The position numbers and the translations under genes were made by a program. This document shows positions 1 through 6,278 of a stretch of DNA of 13,689 nt, piece after piece. Positions within the stretch are counted from its first letter, which is position 1. Each line of letters begins with the position of its first letter. Source of the stretch: UBA3263 sp964549975 (GTDB lineage Bacteria > Bacteroidota > Bacteroidia > Bacteroidales > Muribaculaceae); contig CAZJWM010000056.1 in assembly GCA_964549975.1 (NCBI GenBank), positions 1 to 13,689 on the forward strand, read 5' to 3'. Below the pieces are notes generated by a model. That model was given only the letters and a program-made list of their open reading frames with translations, ran no database searches and was not told the origin of the DNA.

Positions 1-1003
1 TTGGGTTTGTGGATTGCGAATCCACGCTATTCAACACGTCGGCATCGCACTCAGCTGTTGCCATCCTTTCCAAATTGAAATTATGCTTTTTCAATAGGTA
101 CACCAAGTATGAAGGAGTGCCCGTTTCAAACCAATAGTTATTAAATGCATTCTTTTTGAATGTATTCAGTAGGCTAAAAGGATTGTATACGGCCACCGAA
201 TCATAAGCAAAGTGGTAGCCGTCGTATTGAACTCGCAACTCGTTGCGAATGTCATCAGAAGAACGTTTAGAAACTGCGGCCAGACGCTGAACATATGGGT
301 GGAAAACCGTATCAATTTCTTCATCCGTGATGCCACAGATAGAAGCATACGGATCATCCAAAGATATATCTTCAAGATTGTTCAAGTCGCTGAACACGCT
401 CACCTTGCCAAACTTGGTCACGCCTGTCAGGAATGCAAATCGAATATTTTTATCCTCGCTTTTCAGCACGCCGTAGAAGTTTTTCAGAGTAGAGCGAAAT
501 TTCTCTTGCAGAGTCTCATTGTCAATCGTTTGAAGAATCGGTTTGTCATATTCATCCACAAGAATTACAACACGCTGTCCGGTCAATTTGCAAGCACGTT
601 GAATTACGCCCTTAAATCGCAGCGCAAATGTGGTTTCCGATTCGCGAGTGCCATATATCTCTTCCCATTCACAGAGAGTGTCGTTCAGGGTTGAATCAAG
701 AGCTTTATCATCACCTTTTTTTATAAGGTTCAAATCGAGATGCAGCACCGGATAGGTGGTCCAATCCTTTTCCAATTTCTCAATGGCGAGACCTTCAAAA
801 AGATCTTTCTTGCCGGAAAAATAAGCGTGAAGCGTTGACAAAAGCATACTTTTCCCGAAACGGCGTGGGCGCGACAAGAAGTAATATCTGCCTGTTGTCA
901 CAAGCTGATATACCAACGCAGTTTTATCTACGTAAAGATATCCATCATTACGCAAACTCTCAAAGTCTTGTACGCCAATGGGCAAATTTTTCAACGCTTC
1001 CAT
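1..1003 (-). CDS. AAA-ATPase-like / PD-(D/E)XK nuclease-superfamily protein, 3' end outside window
   Basis: The reading frame is open from an ATG at 1003 to the left edge: 334 codons, with the C-terminus missing. The protein begins MEALKNLPIGVQDFESLR, the usual N-terminus of a family very common in Bacteroidales (AAA-ATPase-like domain, then a PD-(D/E)XK nuclease-like domain). Visible motifs: a Walker A variant SRPRRFGKS (residues 44-52), Walker B VILVDEYDKP (146-155), TGVTKFGK (193-200), YDGYHFAYD (260-268) and YNPFSLLNTF (273-282). The nuclease-like domain should start near the window edge, so its catalytic residues cannot be judged. The family is usually present in many scattered copies; its role is not established, and defence or mobile-element links are only suggestions. 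Composition is more AT-rich than the beta-galactosidase gene next to it, consistent with separate acquisition. Family identification is firm; function is not. Confidence 0.9.
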   Translation of the reverse strand, partial: MEALKNLPIGVQDFESLRNDGYLYVDKTALVYQLVTTGRYYFLSRPRRFGKSMLLSTLHAYFSGKKDLFEGLAIEKLEKDWTTYPVLHLDLNLIKKGDDKALDSTLNDTLCEWEEIYGTRESETTFALRFKGVIQRACKLTGQRVVILVDEYDKPILQTIDNETLQEKFRSTLKNFYGVLKSEDKNIRFAFLTGVTKFGKVSVFSDLNNLEDISLDDPYASICGITDEEIDTVFHPYVQRLAAVSKRSSDDIRNELRVQYDGYHFAYDSVAVYNPFSLLNTFKKNAFNNYWFETGTPSYLVYLLKKHNFNLERMATAECDADVLNSVDSQSTNP

Positions 1004-1027
1004 AGTCTAAGCTTTAATTGATTAATG

Positions 1028-1058
1028 CAAAGGTGATAAAACTTTTTCACAATTCAAA
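1028..1058 (-). promoter_or_regulatory. Candidate promoter for the AAA-ATPase/PD-(D/E)XK gene
   Basis: Read on the minus strand: TTTG (1058-1055), 19 nt, then CACCTTTG (1035-1028), one base from the Bacteroidetes -7 consensus TAnnTTTG. This would give a leader of roughly 20 nt before the ATG at 1003. Motif match only. Confidence 0.4.
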
Positions 1059-1110
1059 ATTTACCGTCCGAAAATTTGCGCGAGCGAAGAGAAACCGACA
1101 ATAGCAGGAA

Positions 1111-1140
1111 GCGCCATCGACCCGTGGGGGCCGATGGCGC
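1111..1140 (-). terminator. Hairpin, candidate terminator downstream of the beta-galactosidase gene
   Basis: GCGCCATCG (1111-1119) pairs perfectly with CGATGGCGC (1132-1140). After one mismatch, CCC (1121-1123) pairs with GGG (1128-1130), leaving a 4-nt loop. It lies about 125 nt beyond the beta-galactosidase stop, between two genes both on the minus strand. No clean T-run follows on the minus strand (TTCCTGCTATTG), so intrinsic termination is likely but not certain; an mRNA 3'-end stabilising hairpin is the alternative. Confidence 0.5.
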
Positions 1141-1161
1141 CGGATTGTCTGTGTGGGAGTG

Positions 1162-1206
1162 AATTGGTCTAATTGGTCTAATTGGTCTAATTAGTCTAAT
1201 TGGCTT
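1162..1206. repeat. 9-bp tandem repeat, five units
   Basis: Three exact copies of AATTGGTCT (1162-1188) are followed by AATTAGTCT (1189-1197) and AATTGGCTT (1198-1206). The tract lies in the spacer downstream of the beta-galactosidase gene. The unit is not itself palindromic. It looks like slippage-prone microsatellite DNA; no function can be assigned. Confidence 0.85.
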
Positions 1207-1233
1207 TCAACTATTGACTTTTGACTAAAAGAC

Positions 1234-1268
1234 TTTCAACTTTCAACTTTCAATTTTCAATTTTCAAT
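1234..1268. repeat. 7-bp tandem repeat overlapping the beta-galactosidase stop codon
   Basis: Two copies of TTTCAAC (1234-1247) are followed by three of TTTCAAT (1248-1268). A degenerate copy lies at 1204-1211, and tgactttt/ttgac sequence fills the gap. The TGA stop of the minus-strand beta-galactosidase gene (1266-1264) is inside the last unit, and each unit read on the minus strand contains TGA. Confidence 0.85.
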
Positions 1269-4200
1269 TGGCGGGGACGCGGAGTTTGGAGCCGTTGACG
1301 AGGTAGATGCCGGGGGTGGCGACGCGGGTCACGCGGCGACCCATGAGGTCGTAGATGACGGTGGGGCCGGCTTCGTTGGTCACTTCGGTGAGGCGGCTGT
1401 TGCGCTCGCCAATGAGCAGGGGCAGGTCGTAGGCCACGCCTTCGTAGATGTCTTGCTGGTTGGCGGTGGGGTTGGCCATCCATGCGTTTTGATAGATGAG
1501 GCGCAGACGGTGCATGCCCAGGGTGGCCGACGCGGGGATGGTGATGGTGTGGTTGACGTCCATCACGTAGTCGTAGTTGGCGAGTTTGGCGTCTGTGGGG
1601 GGCTGCTCGCCGTAGACTTTCAGCAGGGAGAAGTCGGCGGGGAGGTCGAAGTCGGCAAAGAGCGAGAGCGTGTTGTAGCGCAGGTCTTGGTAGATGGTCG
1701 ACGTTGAGCGTTCGCCCGCGGCGTTGGCAAGGATGTGGAGCGAGAATTCTGCACCGGGATCCACTTCGATGGTGTCGCCCACCAGGGTGTAGAAGTCGGG
1801 CTGGGCGTCGGTCTCATATTTGATGTTGGCGCGGGCACCGGTGGTTTCGATGCTCTTCACCCAAGCATTGCCGTCGGGGTGGAGCGAGCCGTAGGGGGTG
1901 GTGTAGATGTCTTGCTGGCGGTTGGGGTCGTAGGCCAAGACTCGCACGGGGATATCGTAGGCCACGCCTTCAACGATGTTTTGTTCGTTGGCCGAGGGGG
2001 CTGCGCTCCATGCGTTTTGATAGATGAGGCGGATGCGGTGGTCGCCAAGCGAGGCGGTCATGGGCACGCTGACGGTATGGCTCACGTCGATTACGGCGTC
2101 GTAGTTGCAGAGGGTGTTGGGGCCGCTGATGCCGGTTTGGCCGTAGAGTTTGTCGGTGGTGAAGTGGCCGCGTGAGGCGAAGTCGGAGAAGACGGAGAGC
2201 GAGTTGTAGCGCAGGTCTTGGTAGACAATCGACTCGGAGCGGTCGCCGGCGCGGTTGGCTTGAGCGTGGAGGGTGAAGACGTCGCCTTGGTAGACCACCA
2301 CGGTGTCGGTCAGCAGGGTGTAGACCGAGGGCTGGGTCGAGGCGGTGTATTTAATGTTGTGGTAGGCGCGGTTGGTGTCGATGGTCTTCACGTAGGCCTT
2401 GCCGCCGCTGTGGGTCGAGCCGGAGGGGGTGACGTAGTCGATGGGGAGCTCGTGGGCGGTGACGGTGATGGCGAAGTCGTAAACGCGGCCCGAGGTGATG
2501 GGGCCGTCGGGGAGGATGCGCGAGGGGGTGTCGAGCACGATGCGGGCGCGGTAGACTCCGGCAGCGGTTGTTTCGGGCAGGGTGAGGCTCCAGCGACCGT
2601 CGGCGAGGGCGGTGAGCTGTTCGCTGTCGGCAAAGTGGCCGTCGTGGTCGAGGTCAATCCAGGCGGCAGCGTTGGTGGTGCCCCCGGCAATGGTGGCCAC
2701 CAGGTCGGCTCCGTCGTCAGCGGGGATGTCGAGTGTGGGGCTCTGCGAGAGCATGGTGTAGAGCTCTGAGGGCGCAGCCTCGGCGGTATAGGCCAGTTCT
2801 TCGGTGGCGCCTTCGGTGGTGAGGCTCTTGATGTAGGCGGAGCCGACTTCACCGGTGGGCACCACGTAGCCGCCGCCGGCGGTGACGATGGGGCTGATGC
2901 GCACTTTCAGGGTGTGGGGTGTCGACCAGTCGATGAAGTATGGAGTGTAGGTGGTGGGGCCGCAGGAGCCGTTGCCGATGCCGCGCTGCGAGTAGTCGAG
3001 GTGGACAATCACTTCCTTGCGGGGGGTGAGTTCAAAGTCGTGGCTCACGGCCATGAAGTCTTCTTCGGTGTTGTGCAGGGCGGAGAATGCGGCTTGGCCG
3101 TCGGTTTCAAACTTCAGGCCGAAGCCGTCGGTGGGATTGGTCAGTGTGAACCAGCGCACGTCTTGGTGGTTGCCCATCGACTGCGGGCGGATGAAGCGCT
3201 CGTGTTCGTCGGTCACTGTGGTGTTATACAGGCCGAGGAACGATCCGGTCATACGGTCGCAATAGTTGCTCCAGGGGCCGCGGGCATAGTATTCGAGATT
3301 CTCCATGCCGGGGGTGAGGCTGAAGCTCAGGCCCATGCGGTCGAGGGTGCGGGTGGCGGCGGTGGCGTCGAATGTGGCGCTGATTTCGAGCAGACCGGTG
3401 GAATAGATGCTATATTCCATGGTGTAGGAGCCGAGTTCGGCGTCGGTGTAGGATGCGGTGACCTTCACCTTCTTGGCGGCCGATGCGGAGGCCGAGTTGG
3501 TGGGATAGTAGGCGGTGTCGAAGCTGTTGAGCGTGAAGGCCTCTTCATATTGCTGGGTGGGGAGTCCGGAATAGGGGGCGTCGTTTTCAATCCAGCGGGT
3601 GTTGTCCCATGTGGGGCCGTTGTTATTGTAGATGTAGTTGGTGCCGTTGAAGGTCATGCCTTGGAGCACGCCCTGAGCGTCGAAGGTGTAGGTGAAGCCG
3701 TCGCCGCTCACGGTGAGCGAGCCGTCGGAGCCTTTGGCGGTGACCAGCGAGGCGTCCATCGAGGAGAAGGCGGTGCCCTTCATGGCCGCGCGTTCTTGGA
3801 TGATAAACTGCTCGGCAGCCACCACGTGGCCACTTTCAGCCCAGGGGGTTTCGGCCTTGGTGACCACTTCCACGTTGAGCACGTATTCCTGCTTGTCGGT
3901 GGAGGCGATGTTGGGATAAGGAATCGTCAGGAGGGCGGAGCTTTCGGAAGCTACGTTGAAGTCGGAGATGGTGCCGTAGGTGGAGATTTCGCCGTCGGCA
4001 TATACGCTCCATTTGATGTCGAAGTTGCTCAGGTCGATGAAGTCGTAGGTGTTGGTGACGGTGAGCGATTTGGAGGGAGCGGAGAAGTTGCTCATCTTCA
4101 CGTATTGATAGACCTTCTTCACTTCATTGAGCTTGGAGGTGGGCTCACGCAACGGGCCCACGATGCCGTTGGAGCAGAAGTTGTCTTGGTGGGGGCCGGG

Positions 4201-6054
4201 GAAGTCGTAGCCGGTGTAGAAGTCATATTTTCCGTAGGTGCCGGCTTTGATTTGGTCGGGGTTGTAGATGGCTTGGTCCACCCAGTCCCAGATGCAGCCG
4301 CCGATGGTGCGCGTGGAGTTTTCCACGTAGTCCCAATAGTCGGAAAGGTTGCCGATGGCTTGGCCCATTGCGTGGGCATATTCACACATGAAGTGGGGAC
4401 GCGAGTCGCCGTTGGTGTCGAGCTGATAGCAGCGGGCCATGGAGGGATACATGATTGAGGTCATGTCGGTGTAATACCATTTTTCGATGCCTTCGTAGTG
4501 GATCATGCGGGGGTCGAGGCTGCGGATTTTGTTGTAGCAGTCTTGGAAGTTGCTGCCGCAGTCGCTCTCGTTGCCCATCGACCAGAAGACCACCGAGGGG
4601 TGGTTGCGGTCGCGCAACACCATGCGCTCTTCGCGGTCGACGAAGGCGTTGGTCCAGGTGCGGTCGGAGCTCAGCTGCAGGGCTGCGTGACACTCCAGGT
4701 CGGCCTCGTCCATCACATAGATGCCGAAGTAGTCATACATGGCATACATCTTTGCGGCGTTGGGATAGTGGCACGTGCGCACGGTGTTGATGTTGTTTTG
4801 CTTAAACATCTTCACGTCTTGGAGCATCGACTCGGTGGTGACGGCGCGGCCATAGAGCGGATGGGTGTCGTGGCGGTTGACGCCTTTGAAGAACACTTTT
4901 TTGCCGTTGATATACACGAATGTGCCCACCTGCTCAATGTGGCGGAAACCATATTTGGTGCTGAAGGCCTCGGTTTCGTTGCCGGAGGCATCCTTGAGCC
5001 ACACCACCACGGTGTAGAGCTCGGGGTCTTCAGCGCTCCAGAGCTTCAGGCCGGTGAGGTCAACCTCGGTCTCCAGGGTGGTCTCCGCTCCGGCGGCCAG
5101 CGAGCCGTAGCCCTTGCTGGGGAGCGTGGCGGCCACGGAGCCGTCGGGAGCCAGGAGCTCGGCATAGGCGGTGACGTTGGCGGCCTTGGTGCCGCGGTTG
5201 GCCACGGTGAGCTGCAGGCTGAGCTTGCCGGAGGTGTAGCCCGAGGAGGCGTCGAGGGTGGAGGTGATATAGTGGTCGCGCACAAACACCTGCGGCACGG
5301 CCGTGAGGGTGACGTCGCGATAGATGCCGCTCATGCGAAACATATCCTGATCTTCAAGATATGAGCCGTCACACCAGCGGAACACCTGCACGGCCAGGGT
5401 GTTGTCGCCCGTGCGTGCATATTTTGTGATGTCGAATTCGTGGTCGGTATTGGCGGCCTGTGTGTAGCCCACATACTGGCCGTTGACCCACACGTAGGCA
5501 GCGGAATAGATGCCGCCGAAGTTGAGCAAAAGATTGTGGTCGTCCCACGAGGCGGGCACGGTGAAGTGGGTCACGTAGCTGCCCACGGGGTTCACGCCAT
5601 AGCCGTCGTAGCCGCTCTTGCGGGCAATGTAGGGCGGATTGTTCTGGAAGGGATAGTCCACGTTGACATACATGGCCTTGTCATAGCCCTGCATCTCCCA
5701 GTTGGAGGGCACGGGTATGTCGTCCCAGCGGCTCACGTCGAAGCCTTCCTCGTAGAATGTGGTGGGGCGATCCGAGGGATTATCCACGAAATAGAACTTC
5801 CAGGTGCCGTTGAGCAATTGGCGCAACGACGAGGTGGGCTCAACCCACGGCGTGTTGAAAAAGTTTTGGTCGGCCTTCAGCTCGCTAACCGTAGCATAGG
5901 GCACGGTGGTGGCATGGGCCGCCTCCTTGTTCTCGCTGAAGATGGCTTGATTCTGCCAGTATTCGCCCGGAATGTCAGCCAGGGCCGTCGGCGCAAACCA
6001 CAGCGCTGCGGCAAGAAGGCTGAGCTTCGATGCCGATTTACAATAGTTTATCAT
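1264..6054 (-). CDS. Secreted GH2 beta-galactosidase (LacZ type) with three GEVED-like repeats and C-terminal sorting-type tail
   Basis: This 1596-aa protein hydrolyses terminal beta-galactosides by family inference; E. coli LacZ is 1024 aa. The start at 6054 is chosen because MINYCKSASK begins a signal peptide (hydrophobic LSLLAAALWFAPTALA, cleavage likely after residue 26) and a promoter lies just upstream. The frame stays open to 6249, but that part is promoter DNA. Domains: N-terminal sugar-binding jelly roll (about 75-255), immunoglobulin-like domain (256-370), TIM barrel (371-650) with NRHDTHPL (393-400), acid/base Glu496 in SMGNES and nucleophile Glu558 in MCEYAHAMG, WDWVDQ (589-594), domain 4 (655-755), and the LacZ small-chain domain (775-1055, YYARGPWSNY). 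A C-terminal extension of about 530 aa holds three related repeats (1063-1204, 1208-1377, 1385-1548). The tail (1560-1596) has YDLMGRRV and PGIYLVNG, as in Bacteroidetes secreted proteins with sorting-type tails. Export to the periplasm or cell surface is inferred. No sugar transporter is next to it. Confidence 0.93.
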   Translation of the reverse strand: MINYCKSASKLSLLAAALWFAPTALADIPGEYWQNQAIFSENKEAAHATTVPYATVSELKADQNFFNTPWVEPTSSLRQLLNGTWKFYFVDNPSDRPTTFYEEGFDVSRWDDIPVPSNWEMQGYDKAMYVNVDYPFQNNPPYIARKSGYDGYGVNPVGSYVTHFTVPASWDDHNLLLNFGGIYSAAYVWVNGQYVGYTQAANTDHEFDITKYARTGDNTLAVQVFRWCDGSYLEDQDMFRMSGIYRDVTLTAVPQVFVRDHYITSTLDASSGYTSGKLSLQLTVANRGTKAANVTAYAELLAPDGSVAATLPSKGYGSLAAGAETTLETEVDLTGLKLWSAEDPELYTVVVWLKDASGNETEAFSTKYGFRHIEQVGTFVYINGKKVFFKGVNRHDTHPLYGRAVTTESMLQDVKMFKQNNINTVRTCHYPNAAKMYAMYDYFGIYVMDEADLECHAALQLSSDRTWTNAFVDREERMVLRDRNHPSVVFWSMGNESDCGSNFQDCYNKIRSLDPRMIHYEGIEKWYYTDMTSIMYPSMARCYQLDTNGDSRPHFMCEYAHAMGQAIGNLSDYWDYVENSTRTIGGCIWDWVDQAIYNPDQIKAGTYGKYDFYTGYDFPGPHQDNFCSNGIVGPLREPTSKLNEVKKVYQYVKMSNFSAPSKSLTVTNTYDFIDLSNFDIKWSVYADGEISTYGTISDFNVASESSALLTIPYPNIASTDKQEYVLNVEVVTKAETPWAESGHVVAAEQFIIQERAAMKGTAFSSMDASLVTAKGSDGSLTVSGDGFTYTFDAQGVLQGMTFNGTNYIYNNNGPTWDNTRWIENDAPYSGLPTQQYEEAFTLNSFDTAYYPTNSASASAAKKVKVTASYTDAELGSYTMEYSIYSTGLLEISATFDATAATRTLDRMGLSFSLTPGMENLEYYARGPWSNYCDRMTGSFLGLYNTTVTDEHERFIRPQSMGNHQDVRWFTLTNPTDGFGLKFETDGQAAFSALHNTEEDFMAVSHDFELTPRKEVIVHLDYSQRGIGNGSCGPTTYTPYFIDWSTPHTLKVRISPIVTAGGGYVVPTGEVGSAYIKSLTTEGATEELAYTAEAAPSELYTMLSQSPTLDIPADDGADLVATIAGGTTNAAAWIDLDHDGHFADSEQLTALADGRWSLTLPETTAAGVYRARIVLDTPSRILPDGPITSGRVYDFAITVTAHELPIDYVTPSGSTHSGGKAYVKTIDTNRAYHNIKYTASTQPSVYTLLTDTVVVYQGDVFTLHAQANRAGDRSESIVYQDLRYNSLSVFSDFASRGHFTTDKLYGQTGISGPNTLCNYDAVIDVSHTVSVPMTASLGDHRIRLIYQNAWSAAPSANEQNIVEGVAYDIPVRVLAYDPNRQQDIYTTPYGSLHPDGNAWVKSIETTGARANIKYETDAQPDFYTLVGDTIEVDPGAEFSLHILANAAGERSTSTIYQDLRYNTLSLFADFDLPADFSLLKVYGEQPPTDAKLANYDYVMDVNHTITIPASATLGMHRLRLIYQNAWMANPTANQQDIYEGVAYDLPLLIGERNSRLTEVTNEAGPTVIYDLMGRRVTRVATPGIYLVNGSKLRVPAN
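1411..2868 (-). repeat. Three tandem GEVED-like domain repeats encoded in the beta-galactosidase C-terminus
   Basis: Repeat 1 is encoded at 2868-2443, repeat 2 at 2433-1924 and repeat 3 at 1902-1411. Repeats 2 and 3 share YQDLRYN, RLIYQNAW and EGVAYD, and still match at DNA level: 23 identical bases at 1481-1503 and 2009-2031, and 22 at 1673-1694 and 2204-2225. Repeat 1 is more divergent and keeps the acidic motif IDLDHDGHF typical of GEVED domains. Repeats 2 and 3 replace it with YQDLRYNSLSVF. Repeats 2 and 3 therefore look like the more recent duplication. Confidence 0.8.
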
Positions 6055-6083
6055 GTGTCTGCAATGTTGGATTATTTCGCCTA

Positions 6084-6114
6084 CAAAGTTACAAAAATTT
6101 CCGACTTTCCCAAA
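6084..6114 (-). promoter_or_regulatory. Promoter of the beta-galactosidase gene
   Basis: Read on the minus strand: TTTG (6114-6111), 19 nt, TAACTTTG (6091-6084), an exact match to the Bacteroidetes -7 consensus TAnnTTTG. The predicted transcript start is near 6078, giving a leader of about 24 nt to the ATG at 6054. This supports 6054 over the upstream in-frame ATG at 6249. Confidence 0.7.
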
Positions 6115-6193
6115 ACATATTCGCCGTTTCACCCAGCGCGCAATCGCCGGCCAAAATCCGGCTTTCGGCTCAAAATCCGCCAAAAATCGCCAA

Positions 6194-6218
6194 AAATCGG
6201 CCCACATTGAGCCGATTT
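6194..6218. promoter_or_regulatory. Inverted repeat in the divergent promoter region, candidate operator
   Basis: AAATCGGC (6194-6201) and GCCGATTT (6211-6218) are perfect 8-bp arms around a 9-nt centre. They sit between the two divergent promoters, just upstream of the -33 element for 6279-8021. Several CAAAA(A)TCSG-like copies surround them (near 6154, 6172, 6181, 6191, 6224). Regulator binding is inference only. Confidence 0.35.
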
Positions 6219-6237
6219 CTCGCAAAAAATCGCTACT

Positions 6238-6271
6238 TTTGAGCCGCAAATCTCAAATCTGCGTAACTTTG
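6238..6271 (+). promoter_or_regulatory. Promoter of the DXS-like gene
   Basis: TTTG (6238-6241), 22 nt, TAACTTTG (6264-6271). The -7 element matches the consensus exactly and ends only 7 nt before the ATG at 6279, so transcription should begin at or within a few bases of the start codon. The mRNA is therefore predicted to be leaderless or nearly so. Confidence 0.65.
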
Positions 6272-6278
6272 CCTTGCT

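Noticed and set aside
212..694. 160-aa open frame on the + strand
   Set aside because: It is antisense to the AAA-ATPase/PD-(D/E)XK gene, whose motifs are intact on the minus strand.
1162..1268. CRISPR array
   Set aside because: The units are 7 and 9 bp and directly abutting, with no spacers and no cas genes.
2914..4458. 514-aa open frame on the + strand inside the beta-galactosidase gene
   Set aside because: It is antisense to a well-supported GH2 coding region, and the product is a Gly/Val/His-rich shadow with no domain. The same applies to 1735-2175, 2218-2769, 4498-5364 and 5440-6210.
6055..6249. 65-residue N-terminal extension of the beta-galactosidase
   Set aside because: It would precede a perfect signal peptide and cover the gene's own promoter (6084-6114).
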